Positions 1-9,576 of a stretch of DNA of 64,000 nucleotides are shown here, one piece after another. Each line of letters opens with the position of its first letter. The first letter of the stretch is position 1. The DNA is taken from contig NZ_CP022203.1 of the NCBI RefSeq assembly GCF_002305895.1, forward strand, positions 3,264,501 through 3,328,500, given 5' to 3'. This DNA comes from Corallococcus macrosporus DSM 14697 (GTDB lineage: Bacteria > Myxococcota > Myxococcia > Myxococcales > Myxococcaceae). The translations under genes were made by a program, and so were the position numbers. The notes under the pieces were generated by a model. The model searched no databases. It had not been told where the DNA came from and was given only the letters and a program-made list of their open reading frames with translations.

Positions 1-3000
1 CCGTGCACGCAGAAGAAGGGCGGGGCGTTGCCACCCTTCTGGATGGTGACCAGCGGCGACCAGCCCTTCGGCGCTGCCTTGACACCGGGGGCCTGGGCCG
101 CCGGCGCCGCGTCACCCGGAGTGACGTCCGGCGTGAAGGGGATGCCCGCGGCCTCGCGCACCAGCGCGGCGCACTGCTCCAGCGTGGGGGCCTCGAACAG
201 AGTCGCAAGCGTCAGGTCCGCGCCCAGCGTCTTCTTGATGCGCGCGAACAGGCGCACCGCGATGAGCGAGTGTCCGCCCAGCTCGAAGAAGTTGTCCTTG
301 AGCCCCACCTTCGGCGCGCCGAGGAGCTGCTGCCACAGCTCGGCCAGCTTGCGCTCCACGTCGTCGCGAGGCGCATCCGCGGCCGCCACGCCGGACCCCG
401 CGGCCGCCTGGGCCATGGCCGGAGCCGAAGCGGGCTTCGCCGCCTCCTGCTTCGGACGCGAGCGGGCCGCCAGGGCGTGCAGGTCCATGGAGCTGACGAA
501 GAGCGCCGGCGTGTCCGCGAGGGCCAGCGCGCGCAGGAACGCCTCCTGGCCCTCCGCGGGCTTGATGCCCAGCGGCAGCCAGCTCTCCAGCAGCGAGCCC
601 TGCTTCTTCGGCGAGCGGCCGAAGCGCCGCGCCTCGACGGCGGCGACGAGGTAGCCCTCGATGGCGCAGAAGACGTTGCCGTCCGAATCGGTGAGCGTGA
701 CGTCGAGCAGCGCCCCGCGGCCCTCCTCCTGGCGCACGCGGACGTGGCTCAGCGCCACCTCGGGCCAGGGGCCCCAGACCTGGAGCTGCCGGTAGGAGAC
801 GGGCACGTGCAGCTTCCCCGGCTGCCCCGCGTCGGGGAGCAGGGAGAAGGCGAAGCCGGAGGCGATGTCCAGCAGCCCCGGCGGAATGCCATACGTCGCC
901 AGGTCCTCGCGGTAGGCGCGGGGGAGCTCCAGCCGCCCCAGCGCCTCGGACGCGCCGAAGCCCGCGCCGCGCAGCACCTTCCAGCGCGGGCCGAACGCGA
1001 TGAGCGCGTCCTGCGGCAGGGACTGCTCCCCCTCGCCGAAGGTCAGGGGCCGTTCTCCACAGCGCGCCTTCGCGGCGGACACGTCCAGCGCGGCGGGGCG
1101 TGGGCTCGAGGCCTCGTGGAGCCGCGCGGTGGCGTGCTCCGTCCAGGCGTTGCCCGCGGCGCGGCTGCGCACGCGGAAGGTGAAGCCGTCACCCTCCGGC
1201 GCCAGCTCGATCTCCACCTCCCGGACCTCGCCGTCCGGGACGTCCAGCGGCGACACCAGCGAGAGCTGCGTCAGCTCCAGCGGCGCGCCCGGCCGCGCCA
1301 GCGCCCAGGCGGCGCGGGCCAGCTCGACGTACGCCGTGCCGGGGAGGACGGGGCCTCCGCCGCGCATGCGGTGCTCGTCCAGCACCCAGTGGGCCTTCGC
1401 GTCGTAGATGGCGCGGAAGACGTGGTGGCCCTCGGGCGCCTCCACGCGCCGCTGGAGCAGCGGGTGGCTGACGGACTCACCGGGCGGAAGCCGCGGCGCG
1501 AGCTGCGCCGCGGCCATGCCCACCTCCTGCCAGACGCCCCAGCCCAGCGCGAGCGCGCGCTTCGCGACGCCCGTGGCCTCCAGCCGCGCGGCCTGGGCCA
1601 GCAGGAACGCGTTGGCGGCGACGTAGTCCACCTGGCCCGGCGGGCCAATCCAGGCGCTGGTCGACGCGAAGCTGACGAAGAAGTCCAGGGCCGCGCCTTG
1701 CAGCGCCTCTTCCAGCGCCAGCGCGCCCAGCGCCTTGGGCGCGAGCACCCGCAGCGCCGAGTCACGCGTCTTCGACTCCAGCGGCCCATCCTCCAGCGTG
1801 CCCGCCGCGTGCACCACGCCATGCAGCGCGCCGAAGCGCTCCCGCACCTGGGCGATGGCCGCGCGAAGCTGGCCCGCGTCGGTGGTGTCCGCCTTGAGCA
1901 GCAGCACCTGCGCGCCCAGCCCCTCCAGCGTGCGCTGAAGCTCCGCGTGCGAGGCGCTGGCCGCGGACCGTGACACGAGCGCGAGCCGCGCCCGGGCCTT
2001 GCGCGCGAAGAGCTCGGCGAGCGTGCGGCCGATGCCGCCCAGGCCCCCCGTGATGAGGTAGACGCCCTGGTCGCGCAGCGGCGTCGGGGCCTCGTCCAGC
2101 GCGGTCCGCTCCAGCACCTGGACCAGCCGGCGTCGACCGCGCAGCGCCACCGGCGCCTCGACGTCCGGGCGCAGCAGCTCGTCGGTGAGCTCGCGCGCCT
2201 GGCCCATCACGTTGACCACCATCTGCAGGTCCACCACGCGGGCCTTGAGCTCGGGCAGCTCCTTGGGCCCCACCAGCAGGGGGCCGAAGCTGAGCGCCTG
2301 CTCGGGGCTGGTCGCGTGCCCCTCCACGGGCAGGGCCTCCTGCGTCACCCGCATGTAGCGCAGGCCCGGCGGCAGCGACTCGGCGGTGAGGGACTGCATC
2401 AGCGCCAGCGGGGTGAGGAAGTACCGCGACACCGCGTGCTCCCAGCCTCGCGGCGCCAGGTCCCGGCAGGTGACGTCCACGATGCGAGGCGGCACGCGCC
2501 CCTCGGCGCCCAGCGCGTCCCAGAGCGCCTCCCAGTCCTCGCGCGCGTCGAGCCGCAGGGTGAAGTGTCCGGCGTCCACGCGGCGGAAGGCCTCGCCCGG
2601 CAGCGCGCGCAGCACCTGGGCGCCGCGTGCGGACAGCTCCCGCGCCAGCTCGCTCACCAGCAGGTGCTGCTCGCCCACCAGGAGCCAGCGCTCGTTCTCC
2701 GCGGGGGCCTCCGGCGCCGCGCCGGCCTGCTCGCGGAAGCGCGGGACATAGCCCCAGCGCGACACGTTCTCTTCACGCACCAGCGGGCGCTCGCCCTCGC
2801 GCCGCGCCATGAAGAAGCCGGTGCCCGGCTCCACCCAGTGGCGCTCACGCTCGAAGGCGTACGTGGGCAGCGCCACGCGGCGCCGCGTCTGGCCCTCGAA
2901 GAGCGCCGCGACGTCCAGGTCCACGCCCGCGGCCCAGAGGCGGCCGAGCGCGAGCTGGAAGAAGGCCAGGTCCGCCACGGTGTCGTTCGGGTGCCGCAGC

Positions 3001-5498
3001 GACGGCACGAGCTGCTCGGCCCGCGGCTTCTCCTCCTGCGCGCGCAGGAGCTGCGTCAGCGTCTGGCCGGGGCCGACCTCCAGGTAGACGCGCGCCTTGT
3101 CCGCCAGGAGCACGCCCGCGCCCTCGGCGAAGCGCACCGGCTGGCGCAGGTGCCGCACCCAGTAGTCGGGCGACATGGCCTCCTCGGGCGTCACCCATGC
3201 CCCGGTGACGTTGGAGATCCACGGCCCGGTGGGCTTGGAGAAGCGCACCGTGCCCAGGAACTCGCGGAAGGGCGCGAGGATGGGCTCCAGCATGCGCGAG
3301 TGCGCGGCCACCTTGATGTGCAGCCGCCGCGCCTCCACCTCTCGCGCCTTGAGCTGCGCCTCCAGCGCCTCGATGGCGGCCACCTCACCGGAGACCAGGC
3401 ACAGGCCCGGCGCGTTGTGCGCGCCCAGGTCCAGGCCCTCGCCCAGCAGCGGCTTCAGCTCCGCCTCCGGCAGCTCCACGCTGAGCATCGCGCCCGCGGG
3501 GAGCTGGTCGAAGAGGCGGCCACGGCAGGCGACGATGCCCAGCGCGTCCTTCACGGAGAACACGCCGTTGAGCTGGGCGCAGGCGTACTCGCCCATGCTG
3601 TGGCCCATGCAGGCCTGCGGCGTCAGCCCGCGCGCCTTCCACAGCGCGGCGAGCGACAGCTCCACCGACAGCAGCGCCGGCAGCGCGTACGTGGCCTGCT
3701 CCAACCGCGCCCGGGCCTCCTGCTCCGCGCCGGGCTCCGGGAAGAGCAGGGGCCGCAGCTTCAGCGACTGGTGCTGCTCCAGCAGCGACAGGCACTCGTC
3801 CAAGGCGCGGCGGAACACGGGCTCCTGCTCGTAGAGGCCCTTCGCCATGCCCGGGTACTGCGCGCCGCCGCCGGGGAAGAGGAACACGACGGAGCGGCCC
3901 TCCGCCTCCGTCTGCGCCTGGGCCGTCCTGGCGGCCTCCGGCTGGGACAGCAGGCGCACGGCCTCCTCGCGCGACGACGCCACCACGGCGCGGCGGTGCG
4001 CGAAGCGGCGGCGGCCGGCGAGCAGCGTGTACGAGGTGTCGCCCAGGTCGGGCGCGTCCGCCTCACCCAGCCGCTGGGCCAGCCGCTGCGCGGCGCGCTC
4101 CAGGGCCGCGGGCGTCCGCGCGGACAGCCACAGCGTCTCGAAGGGGCGCGCGGCGGACGTCTTCGGCTGCGCGGGCGCCTCCTCCAGGATGACGTGCGCG
4201 TTGGTGCCGCCCACGCCCAGCGAGTTCACCGCGGCCCGGCGCGGGCGGCCCTTGGCCGGGGCCCAGTCGCGCAGCGAGGCATTCACGCTGAAGGGCGAGC
4301 GCGCGAAGTCGATCTGCGGGTTGGGCTTCTCGAAGTGCAGCGTGGGCGCCATCTGCTTGTGGCGCAGCATCTGGACGACCTTGACGAAGCTCGCCACGCC
4401 CGCGGCCGTGTCCAGGTGGCCGATGTTCGTCTTCACCGAGCCGATGCGGCAGAACCCGCTCTTCTGCGTCTGGGTGCGGAAGGCCTGCGTGAGGGCGGTG
4501 ATTTCAATCGGGTCACCCACCGGCGTGCCGGTGCCGTGGCACTCGATGTAGTCGATGGTGTCCGCGCTGATGCCGGAGACGTTGAGCGCCTCCACCACGG
4601 CGTCCGCCTGCCCGTCCACGGACGGCGCCAGGTAGCCCACCTTGCGCGCGCCGTCGTTGTTCACCGCGCTGCCCTTCACCACCGCGTAGATGGTGTCGCC
4701 ATCCGCCAGCGCGTCCTCCAGCCGCCGCAGCACGACGACGCCCGCGCCGCTGCCGAAGAGCGTGCCCTGGGAGCGGTGGTCGAACGCGCGGCAGTGCCCG
4801 TCCGGCGAGAGGATCTCCCCCTCCTGGTACAGGTAGCCGCGGGAGTGCGGCAGCTCCAGCGTCACGCCGCCCGCCAGCGCCAGGTCACACTCCCGGGCCA
4901 GCAGGCTCTGGCAGGCGGAGTGGATGGCGACCAGCGACGTGGAGCACGCCGTCTGCACGTTGAGGCTGGGCCCGCGCAGGTCCAGGCAGTACGACACGCG
5001 CGTGGTGAGGAAGTCCTTGTCGTTGCCCGTGTGCCGCACCAGGAACAGGCCCACCTGCTCCATGAGCTGCGGGTTGGTGAAGAGGTTGTAGGGCATGTAC
5101 GCGTTCATGCCCGAGCCCCCGAACACGCCAATGGGCCCCTTGAAGCGCTCCGGCGGGTGCCCGCTGTGCTCCAGCGCCTCCCAGCACACCTCCAGGAAGT
5201 GGCGGTGCTGCGGGTCCAGGAGGGACGCCTCGCGCGCGCTGAAGCCGAAGAAGCCCGCGTCGAAGTCCTCCAGGCCCTCGTACACCATGCCCGACTTCAC
5301 GTAGTTCGGGTCCTGGAGCAGCGCCGGGTCCACGCCCGCGCCCAGGAGCTGCGCGTCACTGAACTGCGTGACGGACTCAACCCCGTCGCGCACGCGGCGC
5401 CAGAACGTGTCCACGTCGCGCGCTCCAGGCAGCCGCGCGGCCATCCCCACCACGGCGATGTCTGGAGAGTCCGAAAGCCCTTCAACGTCTTCCGTCAT
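1..5498 (-). CDS. Type I polyketide synthase, single module, C-terminus cut by window edge
   Basis: A modular polyketide synthase that extends an acyl chain by one unit and reduces and dehydrates it. About 1,832 residues are visible. A ketosynthase (about 12-440) shows active-site TACSTS near 185, HGTGT near 324 and KTNIGH near 359. An acyltransferase has GHSMG near 634. A ketoreductase has a GGLGG nucleotide loop near 1151 and a YVAAN catalytic Tyr near 1291. A dehydratase has HxxxGxxxxP near 1376. A carrier protein has LGGHSL near 1744, and the start of an alpha/beta-hydrolase thioesterase follows. The AT motif is AAHS rather than YASH, so malonyl use is likelier but unproven. The KR lies before the DH, which is unusual. 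The product is unknown. The start is the ATG at 5498; the gene leaves the window at base 1. Confidence 0.93.
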   Translation of the reverse strand, partial: MTEDVEGLSDSPDIAVVGMAARLPGARDVDTFWRRVRDGVESVTQFSDAQLLGAGVDPALLQDPNYVKSGMVYEGLEDFDAGFFGFSAREASLLDPQHRHFLEVCWEALEHSGHPPERFKGPIGVFGGSGMNAYMPYNLFTNPQLMEQVGLFLVRHTGNDKDFLTTRVSYCLDLRGPSLNVQTACSTSLVAIHSACQSLLARECDLALAGGVTLELPHSRGYLYQEGEILSPDGHCRAFDHRSQGTLFGSGAGVVVLRRLEDALADGDTIYAVVKGSAVNNDGARKVGYLAPSVDGQADAVVEALNVSGISADTIDYIECHGTGTPVGDPIEITALTQAFRTQTQKSGFCRIGSVKTNIGHLDTAAGVASFVKVVQMLRHKQMAPTLHFEKPNPQIDFARSPFSVNASLRDWAPAKGRPRRAAVNSLGVGGTNAHVILEEAPAQPKTSAARPFETLWLSARTPAALERAAQRLAQRLGEADAPDLGDTSYTLLAGRRRFAHRRAVVASSREEAVRLLSQPEAARTAQAQTEAEGRSVVFLFPGGGAQYPGMAKGLYEQEPVFRRALDECLSLLEQHQSLKLRPLLFPEPGAEQEARARLEQATYALPALLSVELSLAALWKARGLTPQACMGHSMGEYACAQLNGVFSVKDALGIVACRGRLFDQLPAGAMLSVELPEAELKPLLGEGLDLGAHNAPGLCLVSGEVAAIEALEAQLKAREVEARRLHIKVAAHSRMLEPILAPFREFLGTVRFSKPTGPWISNVTGAWVTPEEAMSPDYWVRHLRQPVRFAEGAGVLLADKARVYLEVGPGQTLTQLLRAQEEKPRAEQLVPSLRHPNDTVADLAFFQLALGRLWAAGVDLDVAALFEGQTRRRVALPTYAFERERHWVEPGTGFFMARREGERPLVREENVSRWGYVPRFREQAGAAPEAPAENERWLLVGEQHLLVSELARELSARGAQVLRALPGEAFRRVDAGHFTLRLDAREDWEALWDALGAEGRVPPRIVDVTCRDLAPRGWEHAVSRYFLTPLALMQSLTAESLPPGLRYMRVTQEALPVEGHATSPEQALSFGPLLVGPKELPELKARVVDLQMVVNVMGQARELTDELLRPDVEAPVALRGRRRLVQVLERTALDEAPTPLRDQGVYLITGGLGGIGRTLAELFARKARARLALVSRSAASASHAELQRTLEGLGAQVLLLKADTTDAGQLRAAIAQVRERFGALHGVVHAAGTLEDGPLESKTRDSALRVLAPKALGALALEEALQGAALDFFVSFASTSAWIGPPGQVDYVAANAFLLAQAARLEATGVAKRALALGWGVWQEVGMAAAQLAPRLPPGESVSHPLLQRRVEAPEGHHVFRAIYDAKAHWVLDEHRMRGGGPVLPGTAYVELARAAWALARPGAPLELTQLSLVSPLDVPDGEVREVEIELAPEGDGFTFRVRSRAAGNAWTEHATARLHEASSPRPAALDVSAAKARCGERPLTFGEGEQSLPQDALIAFGPRWKVLRGAGFGASEALGRLELPRAYREDLATYGIPPGLLDIASGFAFSLLPDAGQPGKLHVPVSYRQLQVWGPWPEVALSHVRVRQEEGRGALLDVTLTDSDGNVFCAIEGYLVAAVEARRFGRSPKKQGSLLESWLPLGIKPAEGQEAFLRALALADTPALFVSSMDLHALAARSRPKQEAAKPASAPAMAQAAAGSGVAAADAPRDDVERKLAELWQQLLGAPKVGLKDNFFELGGHSLIAVRLFARIKKTLGADLTLATLFEAPTLEQCAALVREAAGIPFTPDVTPGDAAPAAQAPGVKAAPKGWSPLVTIQKGGNAPPFFCVH

Positions 5499-5626
5499 GA
5501 CAGTGATCCTGCAAAGTACCGCTTCTGGCGGTTCAATTCAGCACAGGTCAGGGCGGGTCGAACCTGCCCCAGCTTTGGAATCGGAGTACCGAGCTCTGTC
5601 ACGGCATCCCCCCGCTGCGCCGAAGC

Positions 5627-7144
5627 CTACTCGTGTGTGGCGTTGAGCCCGAAAATCTGACGCAGGCGTCCGAGTATACGGCCGACCTCGGCGGGAATGG
5701 CGTCATTGCTCGTTCCAGTGGCCTCGGCCACCGCCCGCAACTGGGTCCGCCGCTGGGCGAGCATGGAGGAGAGCTGCCGGGCCAGGCCGGGGTACTCGGA
5801 GAAGAGGCGGGCGAAGGTGGGCCGGTCGATTTCCAGGAGCAACGAGTCCTGCACCGCCACCACCGTGGCCGAGCGCCGCTCGCCGGTCAGCAGGCACATC
5901 TCCCCGAAGTAGCCGCCGCGGCCCAGGCGGGTGACCTCCGACCGGGACTTGCCGGTGCGCACGCTCACCTCGCCCGAGGCGAGCACATAGAAGGTCCGGC
6001 CCTCGTCGCCCTCCTGGATGATGTGCTCGCCGGCGCCGAAGCGGCGCACCAGCAGCTCCTGGCGCAGCCGGTCCAGGTCGTCCGAGTCCAGCGTCTGGAA
6101 GAGGTCCACGGCGGCCAGCAGGCCGCGGATGGTGTCCTCGGACAGCTCGGCGCGCGCCGTCTCCTGCCGCACGTGCACGCTGCGCTGGGCGTAGGGAATC
6201 TCGATGTTCTCCCGCCGCAGCCGGTACCACAGGCGGGTGTGGAGGTCCTCCTTCACGCCGTCGGACTGGCCGTACTCGGCGATGAAGAAGCGCACCATGT
6301 AGCGGATGGCGGATTCCTCGTAGCTGAGCGTGCGCGCGATGGGCGCGGGCTCGGGGAGGACGAGCGGCGTCTCCTTGAGGGTCTCCAGCAGGGCCCGCTT
6401 GACCTGGTTGGGCGGGGTGTCGCGCGACAGGCGGAACTCCACGTCGATGCCCACCGGGTCCAGGTCCTGCGTGAAGTTCTGCACCAGCTCCTTGGCCACC
6501 AGGCTGTTGGGCAGCGTGATGACCTCGCGGCGGAAGTTGGACAGCCGGATGGAGCGCCAGCCGATGAACACGACGCGCCCGGCGTGCGTCCCGATGCGGA
6601 TGAAGTGGCCCACCTCGAAGGGCCGGTCCAACTGGAGGGACAGGCCCGCGAAGAGGTTGCCCAGCGTCTCCTGGAGCGCCAGACCGATGACCACCGACAG
6701 CACCGCGGACGTGGCCACCAGGCCCGCCAGGTCCACGTTGAACTGGGTGCGCAAGAGCGGCAGCACCGCCAGCGGGTACAGCGTGAAGTCGATGACGTTG
6801 CGGAGGATCTTCGGCGTGCCCACCGCCGGCGCGCGCAGGCGGATCAGCTTCAGCGCCAGGGCCACGCTGGCCCGGATGCCACCGAAGGTGAACATCAGCA
6901 TCCAGCCCACCTGGAGCGTCTTCTGGAGGCCTCCCGGGGCGGCGGCCGGCAGGGCCCAGGTGGCCAGCCGGAGCACGATGAACGCGATGAGCAGCCGGAT
7001 GGCGCTCTTCAGGTCCTGCTTGAGGTCGGCGTCATGGGAGGCGGCGCGCACCCCCATCAGCACGACGATGAGCAGCGCACCCACGGCCAGGGACAGGTTG
7101 CTCTGAAGGAAGGGCAGCAAGGCGGGTGGAATGTCTCCCGCCAT
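5627..7144 (-). CDS. MscS-type mechanosensitive channel with C-terminal cyclic-nucleotide-binding domain
   Basis: A 505-residue inner-membrane protein. Several hydrophobic segments fill residues 1-140. The MscS pore helix and beta domain follow (about 140-290), including an Ala/Gly-rich segment ending GLALQETLGN. A cNMP-binding domain covers about 355-475, with a phosphate-binding cassette GEMCLLTGERRSATV that keeps the conserved Glu and Arg. The family releases solutes on membrane tension; the extra domain suggests gating by cAMP or cGMP, which is inference. The reading frame stays open upstream to about 9271, but that part is antisense to holB and holA. I chose the ATG at 7144, just before the hydrophobic start. 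It is divergent from holB and 128 bp upstream of the polyketide synthase on the same strand. Confidence 0.88.
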   Translation of the reverse strand: MAGDIPPALLPFLQSNLSLAVGALLIVVLMGVRAASHDADLKQDLKSAIRLLIAFIVLRLATWALPAAAPGGLQKTLQVGWMLMFTFGGIRASVALALKLIRLRAPAVGTPKILRNVIDFTLYPLAVLPLLRTQFNVDLAGLVATSAVLSVVIGLALQETLGNLFAGLSLQLDRPFEVGHFIRIGTHAGRVVFIGWRSIRLSNFRREVITLPNSLVAKELVQNFTQDLDPVGIDVEFRLSRDTPPNQVKRALLETLKETPLVLPEPAPIARTLSYEESAIRYMVRFFIAEYGQSDGVKEDLHTRLWYRLRRENIEIPYAQRSVHVRQETARAELSEDTIRGLLAAVDLFQTLDSDDLDRLRQELLVRRFGAGEHIIQEGDEGRTFYVLASGEVSVRTGKSRSEVTRLGRGGYFGEMCLLTGERRSATVVAVQDSLLLEIDRPTFARLFSEYPGLARQLSSMLAQRRTQLRAVAEATGTSNDAIPAEVGRILGRLRQIFGLNATHE

Positions 7145-7202
7145 CTGAGCGAGGGTCAAGGCGGCCGTTGACGCGTGCCGCGTGAGCGGGGATACACGCG
7201 CC

Positions 7203-8237
7203 ATGACGCTCGCATCGGTACTGGGACAGCCCCGCGCGGTGGACGCCCTCCAGGCGGCCCTGCGCAGCGGCGCCGTCCACCACGCGTACCTCTTCGCCGG
7301 GCCGGAAGGGGTGGGCAAGGAGCTGGCCGCGGTGGGGCTGGCCCAGGCCCTCACGTGCCCCGAGCAGCCGGACGTGGGCTGCGGCGCCTGCGCGAGCTGC
7401 CAGCGGGTGGAGAAGGGGCTCCACCCGGACGTCACCTGGGTGATGCCGGACGACGAACGGGTGTCCCGCGGGCTCGCGGGCCGGTCCGACTTCACCGGGA
7501 CGCCCAGCCGCGAGCTGCGCGTGGAGCAGGTCCGCCAGCTCCAGGAGCGCATCGCCCTGCGCGGCCTGGAGTCGCGCCGCAAGGTGGCGCTCATCGTCTC
7601 CGCCCAGACGATGAACGTGCAGGCGCAGAACGCGTTCCTCAAGACGCTGGAGGAGCCGCCCTCCGACACCACCCTGATTCTGGTGGCCAGCGCCATTGAC
7701 CGGCTGCTGCCCACCATCCGCAGCCGGTGCGGCAAGGTGCACTTCGGTCCACTGCCGGTGGACCTGGTGGCCCGGCGCGTGGCCGAGGCGCGCGAGTTGG
7801 ACCCGGAGACGGCCCAGCTCGCGGCCGTCATGGCGGGTGGCAGCCTGGGCCGGGCCATGGCGCTGGACGTGGACGCGCTGTCGCGGCGCAAGGACATCGT
7901 CACCGCCTTCGAGGCCCTCAGCGGCGAGAACGCCGTGGGGCTGCTGCGCTTCGCGGAGGCCCATGGGGGCTCGCGCGAGGAGGCGGAGCGCACGCTGGAG
8001 CTGCTGACGCTGTGGACGCGCGACGTGGCGCTGGTGAAGGCGGACCTGGCGTCCGGGCTGGCCAACCGCGACCTGGCGGAGCTGGCGCGGCAGGTGGCGG
8101 CCCGCACCTCCGACCTCCTCCTGCACCGCCGGCATTCGCTGCTGGAGGCGGCGCGCGCGGCCATTGCCCGCAACGGCGCGCCCCGGCTCCAGTTGGAGCG
8201 GATGCTCATCGACCTGTTCACGGAGACGTCGCGATGA
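7203..8237 (+). CDS. holB: DNA polymerase III delta' subunit
   Basis: Clamp-loader subunit that works with delta and tau/gamma to place the beta clamp on DNA during replication. The 344-residue product has the AAA+ fold start VLGQPRAVDAL and a degenerate P-loop GPEGVGKE, in which the Lys is followed by Glu, as expected for a non-hydrolysing delta'. A Cys cluster (CPEQPDVGCGACASC) forms the zinc module, and QNAFLKTLEEPP is highly typical. The ATG at 7203 is preferred. An in-frame GTG at 7182 would add seven residues. The stop overlaps the next start (ATGA at 8234), so holB and holA are translationally coupled. Confidence 0.93.
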   Translation: MTLASVLGQPRAVDALQAALRSGAVHHAYLFAGPEGVGKELAAVGLAQALTCPEQPDVGCGACASCQRVEKGLHPDVTWVMPDDERVSRGLAGRSDFTGTPSRELRVEQVRQLQERIALRGLESRRKVALIVSAQTMNVQAQNAFLKTLEEPPSDTTLILVASAIDRLLPTIRSRCGKVHFGPLPVDLVARRVAEARELDPETAQLAAVMAGGSLGRAMALDVDALSRRKDIVTAFEALSGENAVGLLRFAEAHGGSREEAERTLELLTLWTRDVALVKADLASGLANRDLAELARQVAARTSDLLLHRRHSLLEAARAAIARNGAPRLQLERMLIDLFTETSR

Positions 8238-9565
8238 GCGCCAGTGACCTGGATGACGTGCTGGCCAGCGTGAAGGGGGGCAAGGTCGCCCCGGTGTACC
8301 TGCTGGCGGGGGAGGAGTTCCTGGTCCGCAAGGGCGCCGACGAGCTGGTGAAGCTCCTGGTCCCCGACGCGGCCATGGGGCTCAACCTGGCGGTGCTGGA
8401 CGCGGGCAGCCCGCGCGAGGTGGCGCAGGAGCTGGCCACGCTGCCCCTGTTCCCCGGCCGCAAGGTGGTGCTCGTCAGGGACCCGGAGTTCCTGGCGCCC
8501 AAGAAGGGGCGCGGGGACGCGCTGGGCAAGGCGCGCGAGGCGTGGAAGGCGGGCAAGCGGAAGGAGGGCGCGCGGCGGCTGCTGGCGCTGGCGGCGCGCG
8601 CGGGCTGGGGCGTGGAGAAGCTGGACCCCGGCGCCCCCGGCGCCCCTTCCGTGGAGCAGTGGAAGGACGAGCTGAACGTGGACCTGGCCGACGCGGACGT
8701 GGCCTTCCTCAAGGAGGCGGCCGCCTTCTGCCGCGAGGAGCGCATCTCCGCGCCGGAGGGGGACGCCTCGGTGCTGCTGGACCTCATCCAGAAGGGCGTG
8801 CCCACGGGGCATGCGCTGGTGCTGGCCGCGTCCGACGTGGACGCCAAGAATCCGCTGGTGAAGCTGGCCCACGACAAGGGCTACGTCGTCGAGCGGAAGG
8901 TCGCCGCGCGCCACAAGGACCTGGACCTGACGGACATCGCCAAGGAGTTCCTGGCGCCCTTCAAGAAGAAGCTGGGCCCCGGCGCGCTGGACGAGCTCAA
9001 GGAGCGCATCGGCGGGAACATCCGCCTGCTCCAGTCGGAGCTGGAGAAGCTGGCCACGTACTCGGAGGGGCCCGCGATTGAGCGGGCGGACGTGGCCGCG
9101 CTGGTCCACCACGCGCGCGAGGAGGAGTTCTTCGAGCTGTCCGAGGCGCTCCAGAAGCGCGACTTCGGCGGCGCGCTGTCCTACGCGGACGACGCCATGG
9201 GGCAGGGGACGCACGCGTTGCAGCTCCTGGGCGCGGTGGCCTCCATCGTCCGGAGCCTGCTGGAGAGCCATGAGTGGCTGTGGCGCTACGCGGGGGGCAA
9301 CCCGCCGCGCACCGCGAAGGACGTGGAGGCGCGCGTCTTCCCCCGGCTGGAGGCGGAGCTGAAGGGCAGCAAGCGCAAGATGCCCAACGCCTGGGCGCTC
9401 ACGTTCAGCATGAAGGCCGCCGCGGGCTACGAGCGGCGGGAGCTGCTGGGCGCGCTGGTGGCCTGCGCCGAGGCGGACCTGGCGCTCAAGTCTTCAGCGA
9501 ATGGCCGGCTGGTCATCGAGCGGCTGCTGGCCACGGTGTGTGTGCGCCAGCACGGCGCGGGTTAG
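8234..9565 (+). CDS. holA: DNA polymerase III delta subunit
   Basis: The clamp-loader subunit that opens the beta clamp. The N-terminus (VYLLAGEEFLVRKGADEL) and the C-terminal collar region (LLQSELEKLATY, then HALQLLGAVASIVRSLLE) are characteristic. At 443 residues it is about 100 longer than usual. The extra length is a Lys/Arg- and Ala-rich insertion around residues 90-155 (beginning LAPKKGRGDALGK), which looks like a lineage-specific insert within domain I. The ATG at 8234 overlaps the holB stop. The following gene starts 11 bp downstream and may be in the same operon. Confidence 0.92.
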   Translation: MSASDLDDVLASVKGGKVAPVYLLAGEEFLVRKGADELVKLLVPDAAMGLNLAVLDAGSPREVAQELATLPLFPGRKVVLVRDPEFLAPKKGRGDALGKAREAWKAGKRKEGARRLLALAARAGWGVEKLDPGAPGAPSVEQWKDELNVDLADADVAFLKEAAAFCREERISAPEGDASVLLDLIQKGVPTGHALVLAASDVDAKNPLVKLAHDKGYVVERKVAARHKDLDLTDIAKEFLAPFKKKLGPGALDELKERIGGNIRLLQSELEKLATYSEGPAIERADVAALVHHAREEEFFELSEALQKRDFGGALSYADDAMGQGTHALQLLGAVASIVRSLLESHEWLWRYAGGNPPRTAKDVEARVFPRLEAELKGSKRKMPNAWALTFSMKAAAGYERRELLGALVACAEADLALKSSANGRLVIERLLATVCVRQHGAG

Positions 9566-9576
9566 AGGAGGCGCAT

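Noticed and set aside
2316-5660. 1,114-codon plus-strand frame across the polyketide synthase
   Set aside because: Antisense to KS and AT domains with intact catalytic motifs.
7145-9271. Long minus-strand extension upstream of the MscS gene, open to 9271
   Set aside because: It is antisense to holB and holA, whose frames carry clear family motifs. The extension is Arg/Ala/Ser-rich low-information sequence typical of antisense frames at high GC.
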